The notes under the pieces were generated by a model. That model ran no database searches and was not told where the DNA came from. It was given only the letters and a program-made list of their open reading frames with translations. A program made the position numbers and the translations under genes. Below, piece after piece: positions 1 through 5,777 of a DNA stretch of 14,179 bases. Source of the stretch: CAZQDP01 sp964592375. GTDB taxonomy: Bacteria > Bacillota > Clostridia > RUG12999. Position 1 is the stretch's first letter, and every line of letters begins with the position of its first letter. Location: positions 1-14,179 of the forward strand of contig CAZQDP010000062.1 in NCBI GenBank assembly GCA_964592375.1, written 5' to 3'.

Positions 1-24
1 TTGAAAAAAGAAGGATGAGCGAAA

Positions 25-648
25 ATGGATAAATTAGATTACAAAAAAGTGTATAAGGACTTATATTGTCCAAAGGCCAAACCCTCCATCATTACGGTTC
101 CTTCGATGCATTTTGCATTGATAGAAGGAAAGGGAGATCCAAATGGGGAGCAGTTTGCCCTTGCTACCGCTGCGCTTTATGGTTTTAGCTATGCGGTGAA
201 GATGTCTTATAAAAGCAAAGATATTCCGGTGGGATTTTTCGATTATGCGGTTTTCCCGCTGGAGGGTGAATGGGATTTGGTAGATAAGAGCAAGTCCGCA
301 AAAGACAAAAGCAATTATGCCTACACCATCATGATTCGTCAGCCGGATTTTTTAACCGATGCACTCTTTGAACGGTTTAAAACAGAGACGAAAATGAAAA
401 AAGATAATGATTATATTGATAGAATAAGATATGAAAAGGTAACGGAAGGACTGTGCTGCCAAATGCTTCATGTGGGTAGCTATGATAGCGAAACCGCAAG
501 TTTTGATATCATGAGGCAGTATTGCACGGACTGTGGATATGAGCGAATTTCACAAAAACATAAAGAGATATACCTTTCAGACCCCCGCAAGACAGAGATG
601 GACAAGCTCAAAACGGTTTTAAGATTTAAAATAGCTGAAAAAGCATAG
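25..648 (+). CDS. GyrI-like small-molecule-binding domain protein
   Basis: A 207-residue protein resembling the stand-alone GyrI-like (SOUL/BRD superfamily, COG4832-type) proteins, cytosolic and predicted to bind small hydrophobic or cationic ligands; the physiological ligand is unknown. Family marks that can be read are the early segment MHFALIEGKGDPNG (about residues 28-41), a central IMIRQPDFLT strand (about 102-111), and the C-terminal run with HKEIYLSDPRKT followed by LKTVLRF, which is where such proteins usually end. The length is normal for the family. The start is chosen because AAGGATGAG lies just ahead of the ATG. There is no signal peptide or membrane segment. The gene converges on the DUF421 gene with an 18-base gap and no convincing terminator between them. 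A frame ending in TGA at 16-18 overlaps its ribosome site, so an upstream gene may end here. Family assignment is firm; function is not. Confidence 0.85.
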   Translation: MDKLDYKKVYKDLYCPKAKPSIITVPSMHFALIEGKGDPNGEQFALATAALYGFSYAVKMSYKSKDIPVGFFDYAVFPLEGEWDLVDKSKSAKDKSNYAYTIMIRQPDFLTDALFERFKTETKMKKDNDYIDRIRYEKVTEGLCCQMLHVGSYDSETASFDIMRQYCTDCGYERISQKHKEIYLSDPRKTEMDKLKTVLRFKIAEKA

Positions 649-666
649 GGGTTTTGGGCTGTTTTA

Positions 667-1347
667 TTATTTGCCGCTTTGGGAAAATAAGTTGATATAA
701 AGGGTTTGGTTTTTATCAGCTTCGGCATAAAAAACATCCTCCGGCTTTGCATTGTAGGTTTTTTGCAACTCCGTGCGAAGCCATTGTTCATTTACATTGA
801 CATATTGCAAGATATCGGTGAAAATTGCCCCATCCATGATAATGGGGAAGGTGATATTTTCCTCAGGCTGTGCAATATTCATATCCTGAATGGTAACAGG
901 TCTGGCACTATTTTTGGGTATTACCGAAATATTTCCACCCAGTTCTAACATTGCGAAATTGACATCGGCAAGCTTTGTGTACCCTTGCACTCTGAGCATT
1001 GACATAAGAGAAAATATGCTCAGTCGATTTTTTTTAAGCTGCTCCTTGTTGATAACACCATTTGCCACAAGAATTGACGGAGCATAATCGACCCGGTAAA
1101 ACTTTCTATTGAGTGAAATCTTTCCAATGATGATGATGGCTAAGGATAGTAATATAATTCCGAAGGTTGTTTTAAAGGAATCCTTGTTCACCAAAGGCTG
1201 TGACACGACGTTGGATATAATCATCAGTATCCCTATATCAAATGGAGTGAGCTGCAAAAGAGACTTTTTGCCAATGATGATGCTAATAAACCAAATACCC
1301 AATATGAGGATAATACAACGGATGGCGTAAACAATGAGTGAGAGCAT
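667..1347 (-). CDS. DUF421 family membrane protein (YetF/YrbG type)
   Basis: A 226-residue integral membrane protein of the DUF421 family (YetF, YrbG, YcaP relatives). About three hydrophobic helices occupy residues 3-77, including the family-typical LTPFDIGILMIISNVVSQPL stretch. A cytosolic domain follows with RVDYAPSILVANGVI, then the conserved RVQGYTKLADVNFAMLELGG (about 118-138) leading into the ISVIPK strand. Length and domain order are normal. The start is supported by AAAGGAG seven bases before the ATG. It follows the DUF4363 gene on the same strand by 13 bases, so the two are co-transcribed. In Bacillus, relatives (YetF and the 2Duf proteins) affect spore membrane properties and germination; applying that role here is inference. 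No terminator is evident after the stop at 667. Confidence 0.9.
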   Translation of the reverse strand: MLSLIVYAIRCIILILGIWFISIIIGKKSLLQLTPFDIGILMIISNVVSQPLVNKDSFKTTFGIILLSLAIIIIGKISLNRKFYRVDYAPSILVANGVINKEQLKKNRLSIFSLMSMLRVQGYTKLADVNFAMLELGGNISVIPKNSARPVTIQDMNIAQPEENITFPIIMDGAIFTDILQYVNVNEQWLRTELQKTYNAKPEDVFYAEADKNQTLYINLFSQSGK

Positions 1348-1360
1348 AAAAAATTCTCCT

Positions 1361-1738
1361 TTACGGTTTTGGTGATATGGAGGTTATATTATTATATATA
1401 TAAAGTGATGCAAGCCCTTCCTTGGCGACTTCCTTCGCATCTTTTTGCAATATGGCACGATGAAAACGGGTTAGATAAACATTTAAAAATGTAAAATCCG
1501 ACTCTGCATATTTCACAGCGACAATAAAGTTGCCCCTGTTCCATATTTCTTCTACTTTTTGCGACTGAAGCTGTGCTTTTTCCCAGTCGCCAGCATCCGC
1601 ATACTTTATTGCGCTCTCCATAGCGGCAACAAAGTTGTTTTCGCCAAAACTAAATAAAAAATACTGCGCGCTTGTAATCAAAATAAGCAATACAATAATG
1701 CTTGATATGAGGAATAGGGCTATCGTTTTTTCTTTCAT
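1361..1738 (-). CDS. DUF4363 family single-pass membrane protein
   Basis: A 125-residue protein with a short charged N-terminus, one hydrophobic helix (about residues 5-27) and a helical extracytoplasmic domain of about 95 residues, matching DUF4363. Visible features are the AIKYADAGDWEKAQLQSQKVEEIW segment (about 43-66), resembling a TPR-like helical pair, and the FTFLNVYLTRFHRAI helix. An upstream in-frame ATG at 1750 would add MRCN, but GAGG at 1745-1748 sits six bases before the ATG at 1738 and overlaps that longer start, so 1738 is preferred. It is the first gene of a two-gene unit with the DUF421 protein, a pairing seen often in Firmicutes. Its own function is unknown; a partner or regulator role for the DUF421 protein is inference. 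The 120-base upstream gap is very AT-rich and shows no clear consensus housekeeping promoter. Confidence 0.82.
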   Translation of the reverse strand: MKEKTIALFLISSIIVLLILITSAQYFLFSFGENNFVAAMESAIKYADAGDWEKAQLQSQKVEEIWNRGNFIVAVKYAESDFTFLNVYLTRFHRAILQKDAKEVAKEGLASLYIYNNITSISPKP

Positions 1739-1872
1739 GTTACACCTCAAACGCTTGTGGCTATGCTATTGTTAAAACGAATTGCGTAATTATCATTATT
1801 ATTGGTGTTAATCAAAAAAATATTCTATTTATGAAATAATGTACATGGAGAGTATGCATTGATAAATAAAAC

Positions 1873-1916
1873 AAAAAAGTCCGAAACCCTTTTAAAAAGG
1901 CTCATCGGACTTTTTT
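1873..1916 (-). terminator. Rho-independent terminator (bidirectional sequence)
   Basis: A 12-bp perfect stem pairs 1873-1884 (A6 then GTCCGA) with 1905-1916 (TCGGAC then T6). The 20-base interior can pair further (CCTTTT with AAAAGG). Runs of A and T on both sides make it work in either direction. The nearest gene reading into it is the minus-strand TIR gene, which ends about 250 bases to the right; the DUF4363 gene reads away from it. Confidence 0.85.
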
Positions 1917-1928
1917 CTACTGTGTTAG

Positions 1929-1948
1929 GACGTCACCTTTGAGACAAT
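1929..1948 (+). repeat. Left arm of 20-bp perfect inverted repeat
   Basis: Reads GACGTCACCTTTGAGACAAT on the plus strand and is the exact reverse complement of 3072-3091. Identity stops abruptly on both sides. The two arms span 1,163 bases and enclose the TIR gene, the short ORF at 2012-2116 and the tRNA-operon terminator. The arm lies 12 bases from the terminator at 1873-1916. No target-site duplication can be seen outside the arms. Confidence 0.85.
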
Positions 1949-2169
1949 TTGCACCCATAAGTACACATACTTACACATTATACACGGTTAATAAAATTGG
2001 TTTATAAAATTTTATTGACGAATCGCCAGACCTTTCGCTTGGCTTTGAAAATCATAAAGCACTCCGATGTAAGCCAGCTTTTCTGATTTAAGGAGCATGA
2101 CTACTACTGTTACCACATTAGTTTATTATAAGTGAGTATTAACGCCTCCTCATTATTTCACAATAATAC
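1949..2169. other. AT-rich gap downstream of the TIR gene
   Basis: A 221-base AT-rich stretch, probably transcribed as the 3' part of the TIR mRNA before the terminator at 1873-1916. It contains a 6-bp hairpin (TAAGTA at 1958-1963 with TACTTA at 1968-1973, loop CACA), an AT-only inverted repeat (1991-1997 with 2009-2015), and the short minus-strand reading frame listed separately. No known RNA family was recognised. Confidence 0.5.
2012..2116 (-). pseudogene. Short ORF or gene relic
   Basis: A minus-strand frame runs from a GTG at 2116 (34 residues), or an ATG at 2098 (28 residues), to TAA at 2012-2014. Its end, including AYIGVLYDFQSQAKGLAIRQ, has a protein-like composition and uses third positions like real genes, unlike the AT-rich DNA around it. 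In-frame stops lie just upstream of the GTG, and no ribosome site stands at a proper distance from either start; a GAGGAGG at about 2145-2151 is too far. It may be the 3' end of a decayed gene left when the segment was rearranged, or chance. I do not recognise the family. Confidence 0.25.
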
Positions 2170-2967
2170 CTAATTTGATTTATCGTTTATATGTACTTCA
2201 AATTGAGGAGAACGCCCATTTGCTCCAAAAAGTAGAATCGATGGTAATGATTTGCACCAAATGTAGTAACTTTCGTTAGGAGTGGCTTGATTACCTGCAG
2301 TCATAGTCCAATACTCACCTAATTCACTATCACCACAATTAATTAGCATCCCAGAACCTGTAGGCAAATCTCTTGGGCCAATCATAATAGACGGATCTAC
2401 TATTTCCTTCTCCGAGAATGGTATTGCAGCAAGGAAAGGTGCCCAAACACCTGCTCTCGGTCTAACTTCTATGGCAATTGATTTTTCACCATTTTGATTT
2501 TTATGTATACGAAGATGATATGGTTGAATATTTTGTCTCTGTATTTGTTGTGTTCTGCCATCCGCAGCAGCAACAATACGTTCTTTCCAGTCCGGATCAG
2601 AAATACTAACATATAATCTTGTTCTAATACCTGCCGGAATTAAATTTGTGTCGCTGGGACCAAGAAAAAGTGCAATTATCGGAAAAGTTTGACCACGCAC
2701 ATTAAGAGCACGATCTAAAGCATATGCAAATTCTTCTCTACATGCCTCACTTAAAAGACTATTGTTTGTTGCAACCAGTAGCCATGCATCGCTTTCGTCT
2801 TGCGAAGTAATAAAAGATTCTATTTGTTGCCAAAGCCTTTTTCCTGCGGTAATGTTCCATCTATCTAATTTTACTGTTAACCCAGCCGCTAATAATTCTT
2901 GAGCAACAAAGTCAACATCGCCATAAGTATTATCGCTCCAATTATAGGTAATCCATATTTTAGCCAT
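2170..2967 (-). CDS. TIR-domain protein with unrecognised C-terminal domain
   Basis: A 265-residue soluble protein. Residues 1-130 read as a bacterial TIR domain: first strand KIWITYNWSDN (3-13), a helix ending AAGLTVKLDRWNITAGKRLW (27-46), the SDAWLLVATNNSLLSEACREEF block (59-80), then TFPIIALFLG (94-103). By alignment to the W-C-x-x-E pattern of NAD-hydrolysing TIR domains, E79 is the likely catalytic glutamate, with E78 the alternative. Residues about 150-265 form a second region rich in predicted beta strands that I cannot assign; it may sense or bind a trigger. AGGAAG seven bases before the ATG supports the start. The gene is more AT-rich (about 41% GC over 300 hand-counted bases) than the dehydrogenase gene at 3713 (about 50% over 180). 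It lies alone between 20-bp inverted repeats and beside a tRNA operon. An antiphage NADase role is plausible from the family but not shown. No strong promoter of its own is visible. Confidence 0.82.
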   Translation of the reverse strand: MAKIWITYNWSDNTYGDVDFVAQELLAAGLTVKLDRWNITAGKRLWQQIESFITSQDESDAWLLVATNNSLLSEACREEFAYALDRALNVRGQTFPIIALFLGPSDTNLIPAGIRTRLYVSISDPDWKERIVAAADGRTQQIQRQNIQPYHLRIHKNQNGEKSIAIEVRPRAGVWAPFLAAIPFSEKEIVDPSIMIGPRDLPTGSGMLINCGDSELGEYWTMTAGNQATPNESYYIWCKSLPSILLFGANGRSPQFEVHINDKSN

Positions 2968-3036
2968 CGAATATCTTCCTTTCTGTCACCTAATATAGTG
3001 TAGTAATATAAAGATTAAAATTTGTTTCTATACAAC

Positions 3037-3061
3037 AAAAACCCCTAAAGCAGGGGTTTTT
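3037..3061 (-). terminator. Rho-independent terminator of the tRNA operon
   Basis: A 10-bp stem pairs AAAAACCCCT (3037-3046) with AGGGGTTTTT (3052-3061), with a five-base loop and T-rich sequence following on the minus strand. It lies 36 bases beyond the tRNA-Gln 3' end and ahead of the TIR gene, so read-through would enter the TIR gene. Confidence 0.88.
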
Positions 3062-3071
3062 GCCCCCTGAG

Positions 3072-3091
3072 ATTGTCTCAAAGGTGACGTC
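3072..3091 (-). repeat. Right arm of 20-bp perfect inverted repeat, in tRNA trailer
   Basis: The exact reverse complement of 1929-1948. This copy ends only six bases from the CCA end of tRNA-Gln and is therefore transcribed in the tRNA 3' trailer. Unlike the left arm, it is part of a longer local palindrome, TGAGA-TTG-TCTCA at 3068-3080. Confidence 0.85.
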
Positions 3092-3097
3092 TTTATA

Positions 3098-3171
3098 TGG
3101 CTGCGGGACTAGGATTTGAACCCAGACAAACAGAGTCAGAGTCTGTCGTGCTACCATTACACAATCCCGCA
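3098..3171 (-). tRNA. tRNA-Gln (anticodon CTG)
   Basis: The minus strand folds into a full cloverleaf of 74 nt including an encoded CCA. The acceptor arms are TGCGGGA and TCCCGCA with G as discriminator. The anticodon arm is ACAGA-CTCTGAC-TCTGT, giving anticodon CTG (3137-3139) for CAG codons. The T-arm is CTGGG-TTCAAAT-CCTAG. It is the distal gene of a two-tRNA operon with tRNA-Leu and is followed by the terminator at 3037-3061. Confidence 0.95.
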
Positions 3172-3182
3172 ATAAGAGGGGT

Positions 3183-3199
3183 GAGAACCAATGGTTCTC
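3183..3199. repeat. Near-perfect palindrome between the two tRNAs
   Basis: GAGAACCA and TGGTTCTC (8 bp each) are separated by a single A. It sits in the 75-base spacer between tRNA-Gln and tRNA-Leu. On the minus-strand transcript it is not followed by a U run, so it is more likely a processing or spacer hairpin than a terminator. Confidence 0.6.
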
Positions 3200-3246
3200 T
3201 TTAGTTTGCCACGCAAAATAATAAATAACCCCATTTGCGGGCAGTT

Positions 3247-3330
3247 TGGTGCGAGAGACGGGACTTGAACCCGTACGGTAAAACCACACGCCCCTCAAAC
3301 GTGCGCGTCTGCCAGTTCCGCCACTCTCGC
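3247..3330 (-). tRNA. tRNA-Leu (anticodon GAG)
   Basis: The minus strand gives an 84-nt class II tRNA with encoded CCA. The acceptor arms are GCGAGAG and CTCTCGC with A as discriminator. The D-arm is of the GCGGAACTGGCAGACGC type. The anticodon arm is CACGT-TTGAGGG-GCGTG with anticodon GAG (3294-3296). A long variable arm TGGTTTTACCGT and a T-arm ACGGG-TTCAAGT-CCCGT follow. The long variable arm and A73 fit leucine. It is the first gene after the promoter at 3351-3379. Confidence 0.96.
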
Positions 3331-3350
3331 AAAACAACTGAACGAATGAT

Positions 3351-3379
3351 ATTATAGCAGAAGCGACCAGATTTGTCAA
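3351..3379 (-). promoter_or_regulatory. Consensus sigma-A promoter of the tRNA operon
   Basis: The minus strand reads TTGACA (3374-3379), a 17-base spacer, and TATAAT (3351-3356). Both hexamers and the spacing are perfect consensus. The -10 element lies about 20 bases ahead of the tRNA-Leu 5' end, so transcription starts just before the tRNA. Confidence 0.93.
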
Positions 3380-3602
3380 TACCAAAGGAGCCATATTTTC
3401 AAATAAAGCGGCCATATTAAGCTAGTTGCCTTTATCATGCCCAAAAACCAGAAATAAAATGAGCCACCCATATCAATAAGGTAGCCCTGCAAAACATTGC
3501 CTGAAAATGGGTGAAAGTATAAAAGTGTACATAGGTAAAGCATCTTTTAGGGCGCATTACGCAATAAACGTTGTTTTAGACAAAAATTTGCTCTTTTGGA
3601 TA
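3380..3602. other. Intergenic region upstream of the four-gene operon
   Basis: No credible gene was found here; a minus-strand frame overlapping its right end runs into the start of the dehydrogenase gene and has no ribosome site. The only clear structure is a distant inverted repeat, CACCCAT at 3465-3471 with ATGGGTG at 3507-3513. No riboswitch class was recognised. Confidence 0.5.
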
Positions 3603-3631
3603 AAGACATGAACAAAATTGTTTTGTACAAT
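3603..3631 (+). promoter_or_regulatory. Candidate promoter of the four-gene operon
   Basis: AAGACA (3603-3608), a 17-base spacer and TACAAT (3626-3631), four and five matches of six to the consensus hexamers. A weak -35 would suit an activator-dependent promoter, and an AraC-type regulator is encoded downstream. A/T-rich partial dyads (TTGT...ACAA at about 3571-3583; ACAAAATTGTTTTGT at about 3612-3626) lie at or just ahead of it as possible operator sequence. Start site and operator are inferred only. Confidence 0.4.
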
Positions 3632-3712
3632 GATGATGTAAAAGGAAGCTGGATATGAAAAGGACAGTAGAAGAGATTTGCTTTTTATAAAATCTGATAG
3701 GGAGGTAAAAAT

Positions 3713-4735
3713 ATGCCTTTGGGAATTGGCATTATCGGCTGTGGTAATATTACAAGGCAGAGGCATGCACCCGAATACAGTAGCAACAAGGACTGCGAAA
3801 TTGCTGCATTTTGCGATCCCGTGCAGGAGAGGGCGGCAGAGCTTTCTGCACGATATGGCGGGCGCATATATACAAGCTACAAAGCGCTATTATCCGATGA
3901 AAGGGTAGAGGCTATCAGCGTATGCAGTGCCAATCATACCCACGCTGAAATTGCAATTGAGGCGCTTTATATGGGTAAACATGTGCTTTGTGAAAAGCCA
4001 ATGGCTACCGGGAGTGCGCAAGCTATGGCAATGATAGAGGCTCAGAAAGCTTCGGGCAAAGTCCTTATGATTGCACATAATCAAAGGTTTTTCCCTGCTC
4101 ATATCATGGCAAAAAATATTCTTGAAAAGGGAGAGCTGGGAAGGGTCATTTCCTTTCGGACGACCTTTAAGCACAGTGGGCCGGAATATTGGACCATCGA
4201 TAAAGCAAGCAACTGGTTTTTTGACAAAGCAAAGGCTTCCTTCGGCGTTCTTGGAGACTTAGGTATTCATAAAATTGACCTCATTTCGTATTTGCTTTCA
4301 GATAAAATTGTAAACGTTTCTGCAAGGATGGCAACACTGCATAAAGAGGGAGCAACGGTGGAGGACAATGCTTTTTGTATTTTTCAGACACAAAAAGGAG
4401 TGATGGGCTCCATGGAGGTGAGTTGGTCTAACTATGGCAGCGAGGAAAACAATACAGTGATTTATTGTGAAAAAGGAACCATGAGTCTTTGTAGCGACCC
4501 TGAGCATGGACTTATCATCACCATGCCAGATGGTAAAAAGAGTTGCCATCAAGTAGGGGGCGCTTCCACCAATGATGAGCAAATCCCTTCGGGGGTCATT
4601 AATGCTTTTATTCACAGCATTTTAGAAAGCGAACCTGTTTTGATATCAGGACAAGACGGCTATGATGGACTTCGAGTATTAGAGGCATGTGTGTTATCTA
4701 GTAAAACGGAAAAAATGCAGTATGTATGCATATAG
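3713..4735 (+). CDS. Gfo/Idh/MocA family NAD(P)-dependent oxidoreductase
   Basis: A 340-residue cytosolic dehydrogenase of the glucose-fructose oxidoreductase / inositol dehydrogenase / MocA family. It has an N-terminal Rossmann fold with GIGIIGCGNI (residues 4-13), the CEKPMA motif (93-98, catalytic-site lysine K95), and the second-domain motif GDLGIHKID (181-189) whose H186 is the expected catalytic histidine. Residues from about 190 build the open-sheet substrate domain, ending SGQDGYDGLRVLEA as in typical members. Length is normal. GGAGG seven bases before the ATG supports the start. The stop codon is followed directly by the ribosome site of the next gene, 13 bases away. Family members oxidise a hydroxyl of sugars, cyclitols or sugar acids; the substrate here cannot be read from the sequence. 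Confidence 0.92.
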   Translation: MPLGIGIIGCGNITRQRHAPEYSSNKDCEIAAFCDPVQERAAELSARYGGRIYTSYKALLSDERVEAISVCSANHTHAEIAIEALYMGKHVLCEKPMATGSAQAMAMIEAQKASGKVLMIAHNQRFFPAHIMAKNILEKGELGRVISFRTTFKHSGPEYWTIDKASNWFFDKAKASFGVLGDLGIHKIDLISYLLSDKIVNVSARMATLHKEGATVEDNAFCIFQTQKGVMGSMEVSWSNYGSEENNTVIYCEKGTMSLCSDPEHGLIITMPDGKKSCHQVGGASTNDEQIPSGVINAFIHSILESEPVLISGQDGYDGLRVLEACVLSSKTEKMQYVCI

Positions 4736-4748
4736 AGGAGTGGGTTAA

Positions 4749-5753
4749 ATGAAAGGGAAAAAGATTGTATTTACAAATCCATGGGAGGTGGAATTGCAAG
4801 AGGCAGACTTGCAAAAGCCAGCAAAAGATGAGGTTCTTATTAAAAACCACTATAGCGTGATTAGTGCCGGAACCGAACTTGCTTGCCTTTCGGGCTCAGA
4901 GAGCGATTGGTTTAAAATGCCAGCCAGCCCGGGGTATGCGGCTGTGGGTGAAATCCTTGCAAAGGGGGAGGATGTAAAAAACTTTGAAGTGGGTGAGAGG
5001 GTATTCCACTACGGTATTCACGCACAATATCAGGTCTGCAAGGCAGGGGGATTTATCATCAAGGTAGGTGAAACTAAAAACGAAGCATACATTCCCTTCA
5101 CCCGTATGGCAACCATTGCATATACCGCCATTCGAGTATCAAGCATTGAGGTGGGCGATGATGTGGTCGTGATGGGGCAGGGGCTGATAGGCAACCTTGC
5201 AGGGCAGCTTGCACGTTTGCAGGGCGCAAGGGTCATTGCAGTGGATATAAGTGATCAGCGCCTTGCGGTAGCAAAAGTGTGTGGTGCATATGCAACAATC
5301 AACTCGGCAAAGTCGGATTTTGTGCAGGAGATTAAGGCACTTACAGAAGGCAGGGGCGCATCTACACTTATTGAAGCGACCGGTAACCCAAAGGTTGCAC
5401 TCAGTAGCACAGGTGCCATTGCAAGGCGTGGAGAAATGATTTTATTAGGTACACCAAGAGGTGAGTATGTAACAAATGTTGTGCCATTTTTACGGAATTC
5501 TCATATATGTGAATTTGATATTTCTATCAAAGGTGCGCATGAATGGAAGTACCCCACTCGGCGAGATGCTTATGCCAAGCATTCACTAGAGCGAAATACA
5601 CATATTACCTTTGGGCATATGGAAAGAGAAGAGCTGAAAATAGCGCCGCTACTGAGCAAGATGGTATTGCCGGAGCAAATGAAACAAGCCTATAAGGGGC
5701 TGAAGAATAGTCAAGACAAATTCATCGGTGTTGTAATTGATTGGACAAAATAA
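4749..5753 (+). CDS. MDR-superfamily dehydrogenase lacking zinc ligands
   Basis: A 334-residue medium-chain dehydrogenase/reductase. The GroES-like half has ISAGTEL (38-44) where zinc alcohol dehydrogenases have a Cys-Gly-Thr-Asp motif, and GYAAVGE (62-68) where they have Gly-His-Glu. The four-cysteine structural-zinc lobe is also absent, so this is probably a zinc-independent member despite the usual family label. The Rossmann half has GQGLIG (143-148) and an acidic residue at the end of the second strand (D166), which favours NAD over NADP. The start has AGGAG eight bases upstream. The S-A-G-T-E variant is characteristic of MDR enzymes encoded beside, or fused to, Gfo/Idh proteins, which is the neighbour here. 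The reaction is unknown; joint oxidation and reduction with the upstream dehydrogenase is an inference. Confidence 0.88.
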   Translation: MKGKKIVFTNPWEVELQEADLQKPAKDEVLIKNHYSVISAGTELACLSGSESDWFKMPASPGYAAVGEILAKGEDVKNFEVGERVFHYGIHAQYQVCKAGGFIIKVGETKNEAYIPFTRMATIAYTAIRVSSIEVGDDVVVMGQGLIGNLAGQLARLQGARVIAVDISDQRLAVAKVCGAYATINSAKSDFVQEIKALTEGRGASTLIEATGNPKVALSSTGAIARRGEMILLGTPRGEYVTNVVPFLRNSHICEFDISIKGAHEWKYPTRRDAYAKHSLERNTHITFGHMEREELKIAPLLSKMVLPEQMKQAYKGLKNSQDKFIGVVIDWTK

Positions 5754-5777
5754 GAAAAAGAAAAGAGGATGATGAGA

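Noticed and set aside
1..24. End of an upstream gene (frame closing at TGA 16-18)
   Set aside because: Only about five codons are visible, too little to support a feature.
1873..1916. Terminator-like hairpin as a transposon end
   Set aside because: A12-bp stem with flanking A and T runs is fully explained as a rho-independent terminator; no matching copy exists at the other side of the TIR gene.
3098..3171. tRNA-Gln as an integrase attachment site with a duplicated 3' end
   Set aside because: No second copy of the tRNA 3' end was found in the window and no integrase gene is present; only the separate 20-bp inverted repeat was seen.
2990..3415. A 141-codon minus-strand open frame
   Set aside because: It reads through both tRNA genes, the tRNA promoter and the operon terminator on the same strand; the tRNA cloverleaves explain this DNA.
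3557..3766. A 69-codon minus-strand frame upstream of the dehydrogenase
   Set aside because: Overlaps the operon's ribosome site and gene start, low-complexity composition, no ribosome site.
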